Shown: positions 1 to 12,345, counted from the stretch's first letter. The stretch: DNA of 64,000 nt from Hyalella azteca (GCF_000764305.2 NW_025946078.1:1-64000); one strand, 5' to 3'. A program made the numbers and translations. Notes: generated from the sequence alone by a model not told the origin.

Positions 1-639
1 CATCAACCCAAATGTAATATTTTAAATATTTGAACTCAACATGTTGATGTCATTGGTTACATGACCGTAAAATGCTTCTTAAATTGTATTATTTTTACTG
101 TTTTAGACCCTATAATGATTTTATAGCGAATTTTTGCAACGGGTACACGCTAGACAATATTGATGTTCTGCACATTAAGATTTCAGTTGTCTTACATAGT
201 TAAAAGAGATGATTCACTCACTTAAAAAAAAATAAATCATTCTAATCAAATTAGTCATTCTAATCAAATTAGCAGTAGCTAGTTAGTGATTCAAGTTAAA
301 ATGTTTTTTTTGCTAGCATTTGCATTAGCAATGTAATATAACTCGTAAATATAACTATCACGCCGCAATGTGACATTCGTTAGAGTAACTCTCACCTAAC
401 GGTCGACGTCTCAGCCTATATCTGTATTATAACTCACTTATAACCACCCCGTATCGAGATAAGTTCTCTAGACAGATGATGTCTTCCTTATTCCTCACGC
501 ACTTAGTCAACGAATTTCCGTGCTCGGGTAGAAATATTTAATCAGTCAAGTGGCGCTTAATATGACAACCTGACACGAGTCTTAAGAGCAAGGGTATGAA
601 ACACTTATTTGCTTGCTTAATATATTTATCGTGAATTAA
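1..639. other. Unassigned AT-rich sequence
   Basis: No coding region, RNA gene or repeat array is recognisable here. It precedes the LINE fragment that begins near 640 and may include eroded 5' sequence of that element, but nothing in it shows this directly. Confidence 0.5.
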
Positions 640-1245
640 CTGATCGGCAGAATGAAAAGAGATGGAAATAAAGTGTACTTGGCTTTTCTAGACATAGAAA
701 AAGTGTATGACCGGATCGATAGAAAACTTCTATGCCAAATACTGGGAACCATTAGAATGAGTGAAAAATATATGAGGCTTGTGAGAAGTACCTACGTATG
801 TGAATACTATAGCAAGATATAGACTTGGGTATATGGAGACGGACTCGGTAAGGAGCAGGAAGGGCGTACGACAAGGATGCATCCTGTCTCCGCTTCTCTT
901 CAACCTTTACACAGAAGAGATGGCCACGAGGGTTAGGAGAATGGATGTTGTTGGTGTTCGTGTGGGCGGTGAAAGGTTAGAAATGCTTCTGTATGATGAT
1001 GATGCTGTAATTATGGGCGAAAATAGCGAAGAACTATGAGTATGATGAACTGTATGACCGAGTATGGGAGGGACTTCAATGTGCCCTCCAGTGCAGAGAA
1101 GAGCTAGTACTTGTTGTGAATGGATCGGCTGAGGATATGAGCAGAGTGTGGCTGTTGGGAGAAGAGATTGTTAGGATAAAGGAGTATAGGTACTTAGGGG
1201 TGTGTGAACCAGGAGGGAGTGAGAGAACCAAGGGTGCAAATTTGA
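640..1245 (+). pseudogene. Non-LTR retrotransposon reverse transcriptase fragment (palm motifs)
   Basis: A decayed reverse transcriptase from a LINE. From about 660 one frame reads VYLAFLDIEKVYDRIDRK, which matches the motif-A region (normally F-x-D-x-x-K-A-Y/F-D). A frame change near 800 leads to VRQGCILSPLLF (finger/palm motif B), and then to LLYDDDAVIMGE, which stands where the catalytic Y-A-D-D box should be. In that box the Ala is replaced by Asp. A third segment reads YGRDFNV, VLVVNGSAEDMSRVW and EYRYLGV, typical of the sequence after the palm. Several frameshifts and stops break it, so it cannot make an active enzyme. The LINE family is uncertain. The motif order and spacing give good confidence that it is a non-LTR reverse transcriptase. 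Confidence 0.85.
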
Positions 1246-1345
1246 ATGAACGGAAAGAGATGGAAAGAAAGTGTACCTGGCTTTTCTAGACATTGAAAAA
1301 GTGTATACCCGGGTTGATAAAAAACTGAGGGTTGTGTGGAAGAAG
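1246..1345 (+). pseudogene. Second partial copy of the same RT motif-A region
   Basis: This stretch repeats, with changes, the DNA at about 650-732 (both contain gtgtacctggcttttctaga or a near variant). It again encodes VYLAFLDIEKVY, followed by a changed TRVDKKL. It therefore marks a junction with a second LINE copy or an internal duplication, because motif A should occur only once per reverse transcriptase. Confidence 0.7.
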
Positions 1346-1439
1346 TGTGGCATCTCCTAGTATTATAATACGGATTGTATTCGATAGCATATAGTGATGA
1401 TGAGCTAGATAAATGAAATTGTACAGAATAGATTGACGA

Positions 1440-2310
1440 TAGTGGCTCTATAGGAGCCCCCAGGTGGGCTGTAGTGGAGGCCCTGAGAGGGGACATGGGA
1501 TGGAGTACTTTTAAGGAGAGACGAATGGAATCAGTTACGAGGTATAAAGGGAGACTGAAGCGAATGGACGATGAACGTTGGGCTCGAAGGATGTAAATGT
1601 GGAACATAAGGATGAGCAAATGATCAAGTAGATGTTGTGCATTTATACGTAAGTGTGGTATGCATAAAGCATGGGTGCGCCATGGACACTCTGGGTCAAA
1701 GGGCGAACTGGTTGACAGTACTGGGTGGGTGCGATTGGGATAGAGTGGGATGAAAATGAGTGGAAAAGAGAAATTAATAAGCGAGTGAAAGACTATGGGA
1801 TGAAGGTGTGGAAGCAAGGAATGGAGGGAAAAAACACTCTAAGGCCGCATCAGATGAAAGCGATTCCAAAATATGAATGTATCTATTGTTGTAGTGGAGA
1901 CATTCTGTTTGGTGTGAGGGCAGGGGCGCTAGGTGTGAATGGACGTACATACAGGTGAAATGAGAGTAGGGTAGATAAATGTTTAATGTGTGATGGGGAT
2001 GAGAAGGAAACTGTGGAGCACTTGATGATGGAATGTGGAGCGTTTGAGAGAGAGCGTCAGTCTATGATGAATCGAGGTGACTCTGAATGAGATGGTGAGA
2101 GATTAACGAAGTGGGGTATGAGAGAACAAGCGAAGAGTGGATGGCAATGATTTTGAGCCTGTCTGAGGGAGCAACTGCGGCTATGCTGAGAGTGTGAAGA
2201 GATATGTGGAAAACATGTAGAGGTAGAGGAGGGGCATAATGAGAGTGGGATCATGAGGTGTGAAGGGTTGGGAGAGGGGACTGTGGGAAGGCAAAGGTGA
2301 ACGTGGCGAC
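1440..2310 (+). pseudogene. LINE ORF2 C-terminal fragment with CCHC-like motif
   Basis: The C-terminal part of a LINE polyprotein in several frames. About 1450-1600 reads APRWAVVEALRGDMGW and then RLKRMDDERWARRM. About 1725-1955 reads IGIEWDENEWKREINKRV and continues to VRAGALGVNGRTY. After a stop the frame continues with KCLMCDGDEKETVEHLMMEC, a C-x2-C...H-x4-C arrangement typical of the zinc-knuckle-like tail of many LINE ORF2 proteins. Internal stops show decay. It probably belongs with the fragments starting at 640, because the order of parts along the strand is correct. Confidence 0.75.
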
Positions 2311-2959
2311 TGCCGAGTGCGTCGTTAACTTTTATATCTTGTGTGCTAGTAGAAGATTTTTTGTGCAGCGTGAATGACCGATCTAATGGTCTTGACTAGA
2401 GGTCAGCAAGCACAACCAATTCCGATTCCATATTCCAATTGCTCGCTAACCTTACTAAAGTTCAGCGTGGACAGACGATATTATAAGACAAGGATAGAAG
2501 CGTAGTGTGAACTGTGATAAATGTACTGACAACACAACAATTTTGTAGCTCAATTCCGTCTAAGTAACCGGTTTTAACAAAGCTAGCCGAATTCCGAATT
2601 TCATCTGGTTACATCTAAGAAATGAATTTACACAACGATTCATGTACGGCCCTCAATGATACTTACAAAAAGACACACTGCGCCACGCTGTGTTTAATTC
2701 CACTGAAATCGTTTTAAAAGTACGAAGCATTGAAAACCAACAATGACGACGAACAATGAACACCTAAATACACACATAAGTGCTCCTGTCAACACACAGC
2801 TATTGTTCGAAAGCAAGTATTCGTTGTTCTGCCCAACTATTAATTTCTACGCCAATTCTTTGTGTTCGATATAAGTTAAGCGACATCATCTCCCTGAAGG
2901 AGCAAAGAGGTTACATTTCATCAAGAACCCATAAGGCTTGTATACTTCTTTTGAGTATC
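2311..2959. other. Possible LINE 3' UTR, then unassigned sequence
   Basis: The first ~100 bases directly follow the LINE C-terminus and could be its 3' UTR. No poly-A or simple-repeat tail is seen to mark its end. The rest shows no recognisable feature. Confidence 0.35.
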
Positions 2960-3245
2960 AATGTGGGGCAAATTACTCTTGTGTATATCACTCTGGGGTG
3001 GCAAATTACTTCTGTGTACATCACTCTGGGGTGACAGATTACTTCTGAGTACCTCACTTTGGGGTAGTAAATCACTCTTGTGTGCATCACTCTGGGATGG
3101 CAAATTACTTCTCCGTGCATCACTCTGGGGTGACAAATTACTTCTGAGTACCTCACTTTGGGGTAGTAAATTACTCTTGTGTACATCATTCTGGGGTAGC
3201 AAATTACACGTGAGTACATCACTCTGGGGCAGCAAATTAATCGTA
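2960..3245. repeat. 33-bp minisatellite, about 9 copies
   Basis: Tandem units built on tcactctggggtggcaaatt followed by acttctgtgtaca-like sequence. The period is 33 bp, so each unit adds 11 residues in any open frame. This produces open frames on both strands (for example repeats of RVICYP- and SLWG-type peptides) that are by-products of the array rather than genes. Confidence 0.9.
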
Positions 3246-3776
3246 TGCAAATCGCTATGACGCAAATCACCCGCGTGCAAATAACTCTCACAACTTAATG
3301 AGCTTTATATCGTGAATAAAGAAAACCGTTATACCGCGATAGATCGCTAATCACGTTTCAACTAAGGATCAAATATCAACCTCCTCACAGCTGCTGAATG
3401 GCGTTGAAAGCCACCCTAATCAGCAATGATACTCGTATTATTAATTGATGCAAGCTGAAATTTGTTAGTGGGATATTCTAATGTCGCTAAAAAATATGAA
3501 ATAATATACTTTCTTGTTTTTCCAGAAGCAAAAAAATCAAATCTTGAAATCGAGCGACAAAATTACGTTAGATCTATTCGATGAAAATTTGAACGCCAGA
3601 AAATCTCGTTCATCGATACGTGACGCAACGACACTGGATAACCGCAGCTGCAATTTTGGCGTTGGTTAGCAATAAATTAACTAAATGTAAAATTTAGTTC
3701 TGTATGGGGAAGAATTTAAAAATGAGAACCACATTTGATTTTTACTGCGAGGTAAGTCGACTATATTCACATTGCA

Positions 3777-3803
3777 AAAACAACAACAACAACAACAACA
3801 TTG
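3777..3803. repeat. (AAC)n microsatellite
   Basis: An uninterrupted run of caa/aac triplets. Confidence 0.9.
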
Positions 3804-4109
3804 CAACAGAAAACAATGCAGTACAACGTACTTAAGGAGGAAGCTAACTGTATAAATGGTAATATTAGGTAAATGCAGAACTGTTTGAGCAATCCATGGG
3901 TGCACTCGTATTCAATCCGGCATTACGATCTAGCAGCGTGGAATTGATCTAATTCAATAAAAGAAATCCATATTTACGCTCTAGAATTGTTTTAGATCTA
4001 CCCGAGAGTTGTTGAATTGCACGAGATAGTCAAGCTGGCACATTTCACCGAATGTGATTGAATTCAGAGTAGTCGCTGCAAAACTTCTGATTCTACGACG
4101 GTCGCCAAC

Positions 4110-4290
4110 TAGTCTACGTTGTAGGCCTATATTATAGTGCCTTTGTTGGCCGCGGGTATCCAAAGGCCTATATTATAGCGCCTCTGGTGGTCGCGAGAAT
4201 CTAATGGCCTATATATAGTGCTTTTGGTTGCTACATGAACCCTAGGGGCTATATTATAGTGCCTCTGGTGGTCGCGAGATACCATACATG
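4110..4290. repeat. ~43-bp tandem repeat, about 4 copies
   Basis: Units begin with ggcctatattatagtgcct or close variants, followed by a variable ctggtggtcgcgag segment. Copies differ at several sites, so the array is old or was never homogenised. Confidence 0.8.
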
Positions 4291-5424
4291 CGTCGTAATC
4301 CAAAGCTGTGCCTTCAATCATATGTCACCACCAAAAATACAAATAAAGAGCATCAACTTATCTTCACACCGAATATCAGGCATAACGAAGTCACGTAATT
4401 CAGCAACGTAGATCTAAAATATCAATAGAAGAAAAGTCTTTGATTGATTACTGGAATAATTACTGCTGAAATCAAGCAAATTCTAAGTATTTAATTAAAT
4501 GTCAAAACATTCAGTGCTGAAATTCGACAAAAACATTGTGCACAACATTTAAACACTGCAAATTTTTACTGATCATCACTCCGGTGCGGCGAATTTATCA
4601 GTCCTGTGGTCGAACGTCGTAACATTTGTGACCACGTCAAACGTGTAGCGTCGAAATGCTACGTTAGATGAAGAGACTTCCACTCTGGAGGACGCGAAAC
4701 ATTTTCATCATTTAATTCATGTGTGGGGTAGTTCTAGTTCTAGGGGAACACAGGGAGCTTAGTCCAGGGTAAACTACAATTGTACTTACTGCATGTCCTC
4801 TCTAATGTAGTTTCTATCGTCTTTAAAGTAGTCTTGGAGAAACATAGATCTTATTTCTATCAATGGAGCTCCAGTACACATATAAGAGATAAAAGGTCTT
4901 CTCACAGATAGGCGAAGTGAGGTGAGACCATTGTGCGGTTGTTTGGGTGCCGTTCCACTGAACTCTTTTTGACGTCATTGGCAAGTCATTTAGAGAATAA
5001 AAATTCGTCAGTTATGTTATTTGCTTCCAGAAGTCAGAATTTTGTTAGATTCATATATCATGGAACATGAAAGCACAAAATATATTCTCGGTCTATAAAA
5101 GTGTAAGTTTTACTTGTGTTGAAAATGCCTCCAAAGCTTTTGTGTCTAATACTGCGAAATACTGCAGATTACCATGTGGTGTAATATTTGTCATGCCAAA
5201 ATGCTTCAAGATCAGAGATGCATATTTGTCATGGTACAATTCATCAAGCAGTTATAAGTGCCCATAGTAAACACGCACGTGGAATCGGTGGTAACACAGA
5301 CAATCCATGGTTTAATACACTCTGGAAACAGCTAAGCCCGATCGGATGTGCGATCAGGTATGTGCGTACGGAGGTGCCTACAAGTAAGTCCATTGAAATA
5401 TGGCTCATGCGCATTCGACCAAAA
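4291..5424. other. Unassigned sequence
   Basis: No coding region, RNA gene or transposon signature recognised on either strand. Confidence 0.5.
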
Positions 5425-6105
5425 ATAAGTAGCTTCAGAAAGGTAGCGGTCACACGGGGCACAACAAGCAGCTTCAGAAAGGTAGCGGGCACACGGGACA
5501 CAACAAGCAGCTTCAGAAAGGTAGCGGGCACACGGGGCACAAAAAGCAGCTTCAGGAAGGTAGCGGGCACACGGGGTACAACAGGCAGCTTCAGGAAGGT
5601 AGCTGGCACGCGGGGCACAACAAGCAGCTTCAGGAAGGTAGTTGGCACACGGTGTACAACAAGCAGCTTCAGGAAGGTAGCTGGCACACGGGGTACAATA
5701 AGCAGCTTCAGGAAGGTAGCTGGCACGCGGGGTACAACAAGCAGCTTCAGGAAGGTAGCGGGCACATGGGGTACAACAAGCAGCTTCAGGAAGGTAGCAG
5801 GCACACGGGGCACAACAAGCAGCTTCAGGAAGGTAACGGACACACAGGGTACAACAAGCAGCTTCCGGAAGGTAGCTGGCACACGGGGCACAACAAGCAG
5901 CTTCAAGAAGGTAGCGGGCACACGGGGTAAAACAAGCAGCTTCAGAAAGGTAGCTGGCACACGGGGTACAACAAGCAGCTTCAGGAAGGTAGCGGCACAC
6001 GGGGTACAACAAGCAGCTTCAAGAAGGTAGCTGGCACAAGGGGCACAACAAGCAGCTTCGGGAAGGTAGCGGGCATGCGGGGAACAACAATCAGCTCCGA
6101 GAAGG
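5425..6105. repeat. 39-bp minisatellite, about 17 copies
   Basis: Units contain agcagcttcaggaaggtagc followed by ggcacacggggtacaac-like sequence. The period is 39 bp (13 codons), so any frame without a stop in one unit stays open through the array. This explains the long frames on both strands: plus-strand repeats of SSFRKVAGTRGTT and minus-strand repeats of ATFLKLLVVPRVP, the latter over 300 codons. They lack start context, codon structure outside the array and domain identity. Variation between copies is mostly single-base. Confidence 0.95.
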
Positions 6106-7589
6106 TTTTGCTCAGGCGCACTCAGGGAACCAGCTGATGAGCTCGGGTGTCGATGTGTACGTTGTCGTCGTACTTCCCACAAGAGGCGCAGAGTATTGGA
6201 ACCACGATGCGTACACTAGATCCGCTGCAAAAGAACACGGAGCCTTTGGCATAGTCAATTTGATAACATCCATAACTTTAATCACCGATACAAAAAAAAA
6301 CTGTGGCTTAATTTTAATTTCTGATAGATTTCGGGCATAAATTCCACATCCACACCTGCTCTGTGCCTCAAATGATTTGAGTGACGTCGGAAGTAGGTTT
6401 AGCCTGCGCATTCAACTTGAAACTAACATATCGCCTCATACTTTACTTCTATCTTCTCCGAAGAATTTTCGACAGTTCGTTGCCTGCAGCAACTCCAGGG
6501 GTACTGTTAAAAATTCGTGTCAGAATCAATGTTACCGCATCTGTCGACACCTAAAGTCAGATTGTACGGAAAAGGTACGTCACTTGTACTAAAGTCACTT
6601 CAGGTACGTCATCCTATCTTCGTAGGCATGGAGCAAGAGGTGATGAGGTGTTAAATCCTGTTCCTCTTCACTTGAAACTCGATAAATATTAAAGCCCTTA
6701 ATTATCAATACTTCAATATTTTTTTATAATTTTAAGAATTGATTCATGATTCTTAAATAATCCAGATCGCATCTTTCTCGAAACATGTGGCAAAGATTTG
6801 CACCAGCTCGAAATACTTTTTGCTACGTATCATTGATTACTTTTTACCTCATCGACAATTTTTTCGTTTAATTTCTGAGCTGAACTTTGTGCCTTGCCTC
6901 ACCGCCGTTTCCAATTCTTCCGAAATTTCGGGTTGGGCAGACGCAGGAGCGAGTTGCGGCTCCTTTGCCTCTTCACGCATATTGAAGAGGAGCCGCTACC
7001 GAAATTAGGCAGCAACAAACAATCTCGTGGAATTGCTGGCAATTTATACCCTCTATAAACTTTCAAATAAATAAAAGAATTCTCTAGCCTCTTCTCCATT
7101 CTTGTTTTTATTGCCTTCGAATCCATTTTATAAGCTCGTTCCTCTAAATTTTATCTAACCGACGCTACATTCATTCCATGCTTCAAAAATATAGATTTAT
7201 TGCTCCTCCAGCTGCACACATTATTAGAAATTGTTTCTTCGGTAAATGAAACAGATCAGCGCGTATTGAAAAATAATCGTGAGAGTAAAAAATAATTTTC
7301 AAAAACGAATCGTAAAAAGCTGTAGTATAGATAATTCAAATGAACGACTAAGCACTCCACCTTATGATACCAGGTGAAGTGCAATACTGAGTCTATTGGC
7401 TCATCAGTTTAAAATCGAACAAATTAATGCACAAGTCCATCTGACTTAGTAATATGCTTTACTAATAAAGATATCTGAACAAAACTCCTGCTAAAATTTA
7501 CTAATATATCTTTTCCAGTAATTAGGCAGCAAGATGACGTATATACGCATGAAAGATTCTTTACTTGGATCTAGATTTATGCGCAAAAA
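6106..7589. other. Unassigned sequence with a short hairpin near 6952-6999
   Basis: No gene recognised. At 6952-6999 a GC-rich inverted repeat (gcggctcc...gagccgc with ctcttca/tgaagag inside) could form a hairpin. Its role is unknown. On the minus strand this is the 3' flank of the PAN-type gene. A minus-strand AATAAA (tttatt on the plus strand near 7195-7200) lies about 390 bases beyond the stop codon. Confidence 0.4.
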
Positions 7590-7735
7590 CTAACTGTAAA
7601 ACTTGAGGTCCATCGACAAAAAGTCCAAACCGCCGAAGATGTCGAAAGCATCAGCGATGGTAACCTTGTCCACTGCAGTCTCCAATTCAGGGTAGTCAGT
7701 CAGCTTCAAGTTCAAGTAACTCACGAGTTTGCAAG
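7590..7735 (-). CDS. Candidate terminal exon of PAN-type secreted protein gene (exon 4)
   Basis: Read on the minus strand, a pyrimidine-rich acceptor (cttgtgtttcag) is followed by a 146-bp exon. Its open frame starts in phase 1 and ends at TAG. The 47 residues begin CKLVSYLNLKLTDYPELE and end FLSMDLKFYS. Even codon quality and the absence of repeats suggest real coding sequence. The phase-1 start matches the phase-1 end of the exon candidate at 15465-15624, so joining them gives a continuous reading frame. I recognise no family for this segment. Linking it to the other exons is inference from phase and strand. A separate gene is the alternative. Confidence 0.5.
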
Positions 7736-9299
7736 CTGAAACACAAGTGGAGAATAAGCGTTATAAGTGGAAATCAATAGGTTATTCATTCAGTCGTTTC
7801 TTTGATCACGGCTCCAAAAATGCTTAAACCATGAAAATGCTTAACTATCAATAATACTATGAATTGAGGAACTTTCATTTTATTCTGAAAATAAGGCTTA
7901 CAATTGAATTATATTTTACGGAATAATTTGGAGACTGTACCAGAATACAACAAAATAATTCAAGACTGAAAATTTTCTACCTAGATAATCTTGTTAATTA
8001 TTTTTATTTCAGAATTACCTTTTGGCTAATTAAAAAACTAAATGAATACAAATATTTTGCGTATTGTACTCTTGTTTTCAAGTTTTTAGTAGTTCATTGA
8101 AACGTTTCTCTTGCATAAGTTCGGGCTTGAAATTAATATCCATCTGTCTTCTGAGATATTCACGTTACTTGAAGACCAATCACCAAAAATATCATATGAG
8201 GTCCGGATAATTTACACACTGTGTCAAGCACATTCGATTGACACTAATAAAACTGTCGCCAGGCTGCTTAAGGACGTAATGACTTTATAACACAGAATTC
8301 GTGACTGAAACTTGTGACTTCACGTGGCTATCTTAATAGGAGTGACGATTAATTCAGTCTTATTCAACGAATTAAGTCATTCTCTTAGATTTTGTTGAAT
8401 ATAGAACTGATTGTACACTGAAAGAAGTTTGTGCGTTGAGCGTAGACAGCTAACGTGCCTAAATGGCTGAAAGTGACTAAACAAACCATTTCGAAAATGT
8501 TCATACCAGTCCAAAAATGTTCGTGCGCCGTTTTCGTCTAATATTGATCAAACTGTCGCTCGGGCGAAGCCACCAGGCGGATGACGTCATTGCAGGACAT
8601 AAACATAAATGCTGGATTTGCCAACAAGTTTTAATTTAACTCATATGATAACATTGTTTCCGGCCGAAATAGCAACGTTGAAGATAATTAAAAAGTTGAA
8701 GATATCATTCAATAGTGATTTAACACACGTACGACATTCACATGCTTTATAGTTTTCATCGTTGGTGTTGCTTGTATTGTCGCGTATACAGAGGCGGTTT
8801 TGAAGTCATTGTATATGAAACATTCAGCCTCTCCGATTACAGTCTGTGTTATTTGTGAGCCAGGTAATAGATCATCTACAGTTAATTCGAATTATTTATA
8901 TTCATTGTTTTTAATAATGTATGCAGGTGTGTCAAAAGATTAATCTGGAGCTTTCGACATCATTTACTTGCTTTTAGTAAAATGAGGTACATTACAATTC
9001 TATTTGTTACAATTAAAGTCAAGTATATATTGTTGGTGCGAGGAATGATTGAACACCAAAAATTCGTACAACGTCGATCAGTTTTTCATTCAATCAGTTA
9101 TGCAACCCTGCGATAACGCGAGACCTGCAAGTTGTGATGGTAGATGATGGCGAATATAAACTCTCCGCAAGTGTAATTGTTCTCTCTCTGACGAATAACA
9201 GAAATAAATGATATCTAAAAAATGTAGGTAAATGAGTGCCTTCTCATTAAGTCATGATGTCGAAAGTTAGGTTGAATAGCTTATTTTAACTTTCACTGT
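7736..9299. other. Unassigned AT-rich sequence (putative intron)
   Basis: No coding or repeat feature recognised. If the exon assignments are right, this is part of the last intron of the minus-strand gene. Confidence 0.4.
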
Positions 9300-9385
9300 A
9301 TGAGTGCTACCGTGGTCAAGTGGGCAAAGGCGTTGCGCGGTCCGCAGTCCCGGGTTCGAATCCTGCTACGATCGGATGGTTCCTC
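9300..9385 (+). mobile_element. tRNA-derived SINE head
   Basis: Contains an A-box-like tggtcaagtgg at about 9313-9323 and a B-box ggttcgaatcc at about 9353-9363, the internal RNA polymerase III promoter of tRNA genes. The T-arm pairs, but the acceptor strands do not pair well, so this is not a functional tRNA gene. A closely related sequence lies on the minus strand at about 12950-13025 (both share cccgggttcgaatcctgcta), which supports a dispersed SINE family. Confidence 0.65.
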
Positions 9386-9889
9386 CAACGGAGAATTGGA
9401 GGTAAGTGAAACTATTGGGTTGCAAAGAGTATGTTTATATCTAATAATGCAGATAATTGTAATAATATGTTCATATAATTTAACTGTGACGATAAAACAT
9501 GAATAAATAAATCCGGTCAGATGTAGACATTATGGGACACGTTCAGAGAACTGCGTTTTGAAGAGCCATGTAGAAATTTTAATAAATATTTTATTATATA
9601 CACCAATTAATTCCATGCATTTTCTTCGCAGTTGTTCCCCATAATATCACTAAGGGTGCGTTTAAAGCCTAAGCTATATATTGCATATGAATTATTACAC
9701 TTGTATTGCTGAATAATTAATTTGAATTTAAAGTTATCCCAAATGCTTATAATTTTGGCATTTTATGTCATATACTAACAAGCATTACATTTGTGACATC
9801 ATTCGTCTGTCTGTAGAAAAAGTTCTTATGATGTTTTTCAATAAAATTATTCATCACAAGCTGCATTAGCCAGTTCCGTGAGGCTCCTT

Positions 9890-11525
9890 CATAGAAGCGC
9901 TCATATATACGCGTTAATATGTGGACCTGTGCTTAAGGCTGCGAGAAAACTAAGTGAATTCCCAGAGTTTAAATCAGTCTTTGTAAAGAAGGATGCTACC
10001 CCTTTAGAGAGAGCATATTTTCGCAAGAAATAGCAGGAGAGACTCAGGCGGAAAAATACGGAGACTCAGGTCAACCACTTTCACGATGTCAAGACAACAC
10101 CTATACCGCACACGGTCGGTCAGCGGAGCTGGAAGACAAGTAAGAAGTCATGTCCATAGATTCAGGCCTGTCAATATTGTAAGAAGTAAACGCGTGCATC
10201 AAAGTGAATGTACACAAAAACATTTAAAATGTTTTTACACGAATTCGGATTCTGTTTTGAACAAAAAAAAATGAGCTGTTAACTGTGATCGAAAAAGAGT
10301 GCATAGAAATTATTTGTATTACAGAAACACTCCCTAGATCACGGGGGAAAATTGTACCTGTTGAATTTCAGTTGCCAGGTTTTGATTGTTTTCATAACTT
10401 AAATGAAGAGCAGTGCAGTAGAGGTGTAGCTTTGTGGGTTAGAACCTCTTATGGGGCCCAGCAAAACAAGTTATCTGCAGAGCATCAATCAGCTAGAGAA
10501 TCAGTGTGGTGCGAACTTTCTCTCAAAGGCAAAGATAGCCTCCTCATAGGTGTCGTGTATAGATCACCAAACAGTTCCTCTGATAACGATAGAGTACTAA
10601 ACAGCCTTTTACCGAGCATGACTTTCCGTAGGTCACACACGTTGATCGTTGGTGATTTTAATGATCTCCAGTGCTGGACTGGACAGACGGATCCTCTCCA
10701 AGGGATGAGAATCACCCAGCATCCTTGTTCATGGAGTCTATGAGAGACTCCTTCCTAGTCCAGCACGTTACTGAGCCATCCCATTATAGAAGTAAACAAA
10801 CTCCCAATATTCTAGACCTGGTGTTTACCAGTGATGAATCAATGTTGGATGAGCTTCGTCACGAGGCTCCATTGGGCAAAATCCATCACCAATCATTGTT
10901 CTTCAGTCTAAAGTGCTGTACAGAGAAGACGCCTCGAAAGCGTGAGCGTTTGAATTTTGCGAAAGGCGACTATGATAAACTCCGTGAAGCGGTGAATGCA
11001 GTGAATATTTCGAACTGTATTAAGGACATGAATGTGGCTGAGTCATGGTCATTTCTCAAGGACTCGGTTATGTCTGCAGTTAATGCGTTTGTAGTGTGTA
11101 CCTAAAATTAAGCTCGGTGGAGCCAAAAAATTTCAGTGGATGAACAGTACAGTTCTAACTAAGCTGAAAACAAAGAAGGAAGCCTATCAGCGTTATTTAC
11201 AGACTCGTAGCGATGCTGACTATAACCTATACGCAAGAGCTCGAAATCAAGCTAAAGAAAGCTGTTGCACCGCAGTAGAAACCCTCGAAAAAATATTGCT
11301 AAAAATGCAAAAAAAAACGATAGCCTTTTTTTGTACGCTAGCTCGAAGTGCAAGATAAAGGACGGTATTTCTGATTTGAAAGTAGATTAACGAAAGATAT
11401 CCTCGGATGAAGGCGAGGCTAACGTTCTGAATCAGTTTTTCAGTAGCGTATTCATTGAAGAGGACTTGAACAGTATTCCAGCTATTGAGGAGCGCAAGAA
11501 GGCACGGTTGCAACGACAGAGTGAA
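9890..11525 (+). pseudogene. CR1-like LINE: end of ORF1 plus ORF2 endonuclease region
   Basis: From about 9935 the frame reads AARKLSEFPEFKSVFVKK, then LERAYFRKK, as at the end of CR1-type ORF1. ORF2 starts near 10225 with LKCFYTNSDSVLNKK. An APE-type endonuclease follows, with IICITETL, RGVALWVR, LLIGVVYRSPN and LIVGDFN in the right order. After a frameshift near 10670 the linker LDWTDGSSPRDENHPASLF, then NILDLVFTSDE and EAPLGKIHHQS, is typical of this class. Around 11140-11490 it reads LKTKKEAYQRYLQTRSDADY and then FFSSVFIEEDLNSIP. At least three frame changes and stops are present. The reverse transcriptase catalytic core that should follow is absent. Confidence 0.9.
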
Positions 11526-12345
11526 GATGTCGAAGTCGACAATGGAAAAAGATTTAGGAGTTTATATCGACAATGAGTTGAAATTTTCTAAGCATATTGA
11601 AGGTCAAGTTAATAAAGCCAATAAATGACTTGGACTGATCAGACGCTCTTTCGAGTTCCTAGATGCAGAAGCGATGAAGCAGTTGTTTGTTGCTGTCGTG
11701 CGCCTGAACCTAGAGTTCGAAAACTTCGTGTGGTCACCGAAACTTGAAAAGGACAAAAATTTAATAGAGAGTTTTCGAAGACGTGCATTAAGGTTAATTT
11801 CGGGCTTGAAAGGCAAGTCCTATGAGGAAAGATTAAAGATTATGAAGCTTCCAAGCCTCAGTTATCGACGTCTGCCTGGGGAACTCATTGAAGTATACAA
11901 GTATACTCATGACTTATACAAGGCCTCAGAAGGATTACTAGATTTTGAAACAAGAACCAACACCAGGGGCAACGGCTACAAACTAAAAATACTGCGTTGT
12001 AACACATCCATGCGACAACATTTCTTCTTTCTTCGAGTCACCGACATGTGGAACAGCCTTCCTGATAGCATCGTTGACGCTCCGAGTATGAACGCCTTCA
12101 AGAACAGACTAGACGAAGCCATGCAGGAGCATATGTTCAGTCTTAAAATGCCTAGCAAATTACGGACCAGGCAGCTATCTCTATCAATATCAATCTCTAA
12201 GTCCAGCAGCTATCTCTATCATTCGTCAGTTACGGGAAGATCGGGTCCCAAAGACCGGATCCCTTGTGAATCAAGTCACGAAAAATTCCAGATTCAGCAA
12301 CAGGCCATGGGTCTATTTCTTCAGTGCCAACACTTCTATTCTATT
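11526..12345 (+). pseudogene. CR1-like LINE 3' region and tail
   Basis: Joined directly to the endonuclease part, this is the post-catalytic portion of ORF2: STMEKDLGVYIDNELKFSKH, then MKQLFVAVVRLNLEFENFVW, KLPSLSYRRLPGELIEVYKY and later FFFLRVTDMWNSLPDSIVDA, ending near SKLRTRQ. The 3' UTR ends in a short ttctattctattcta tract, as in the copy at 36305-36745, marking the element's 3' terminus. About 300 codons of polymerase core are missing at about 11515-11530, so the element is dead. Confidence 0.9.

Noticed and set aside
5244..6182. Minus-strand open frame of 312 codons, the longest in the window
   Set aside because: It is almost wholly inside the 39-bp minisatellite, whose period is a codon multiple. 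Other frames on both strands are open too.
9305..9376. Functional tRNA gene
   Set aside because: A and B boxes are present, but the acceptor stem does not pair and related SINE copies exist.
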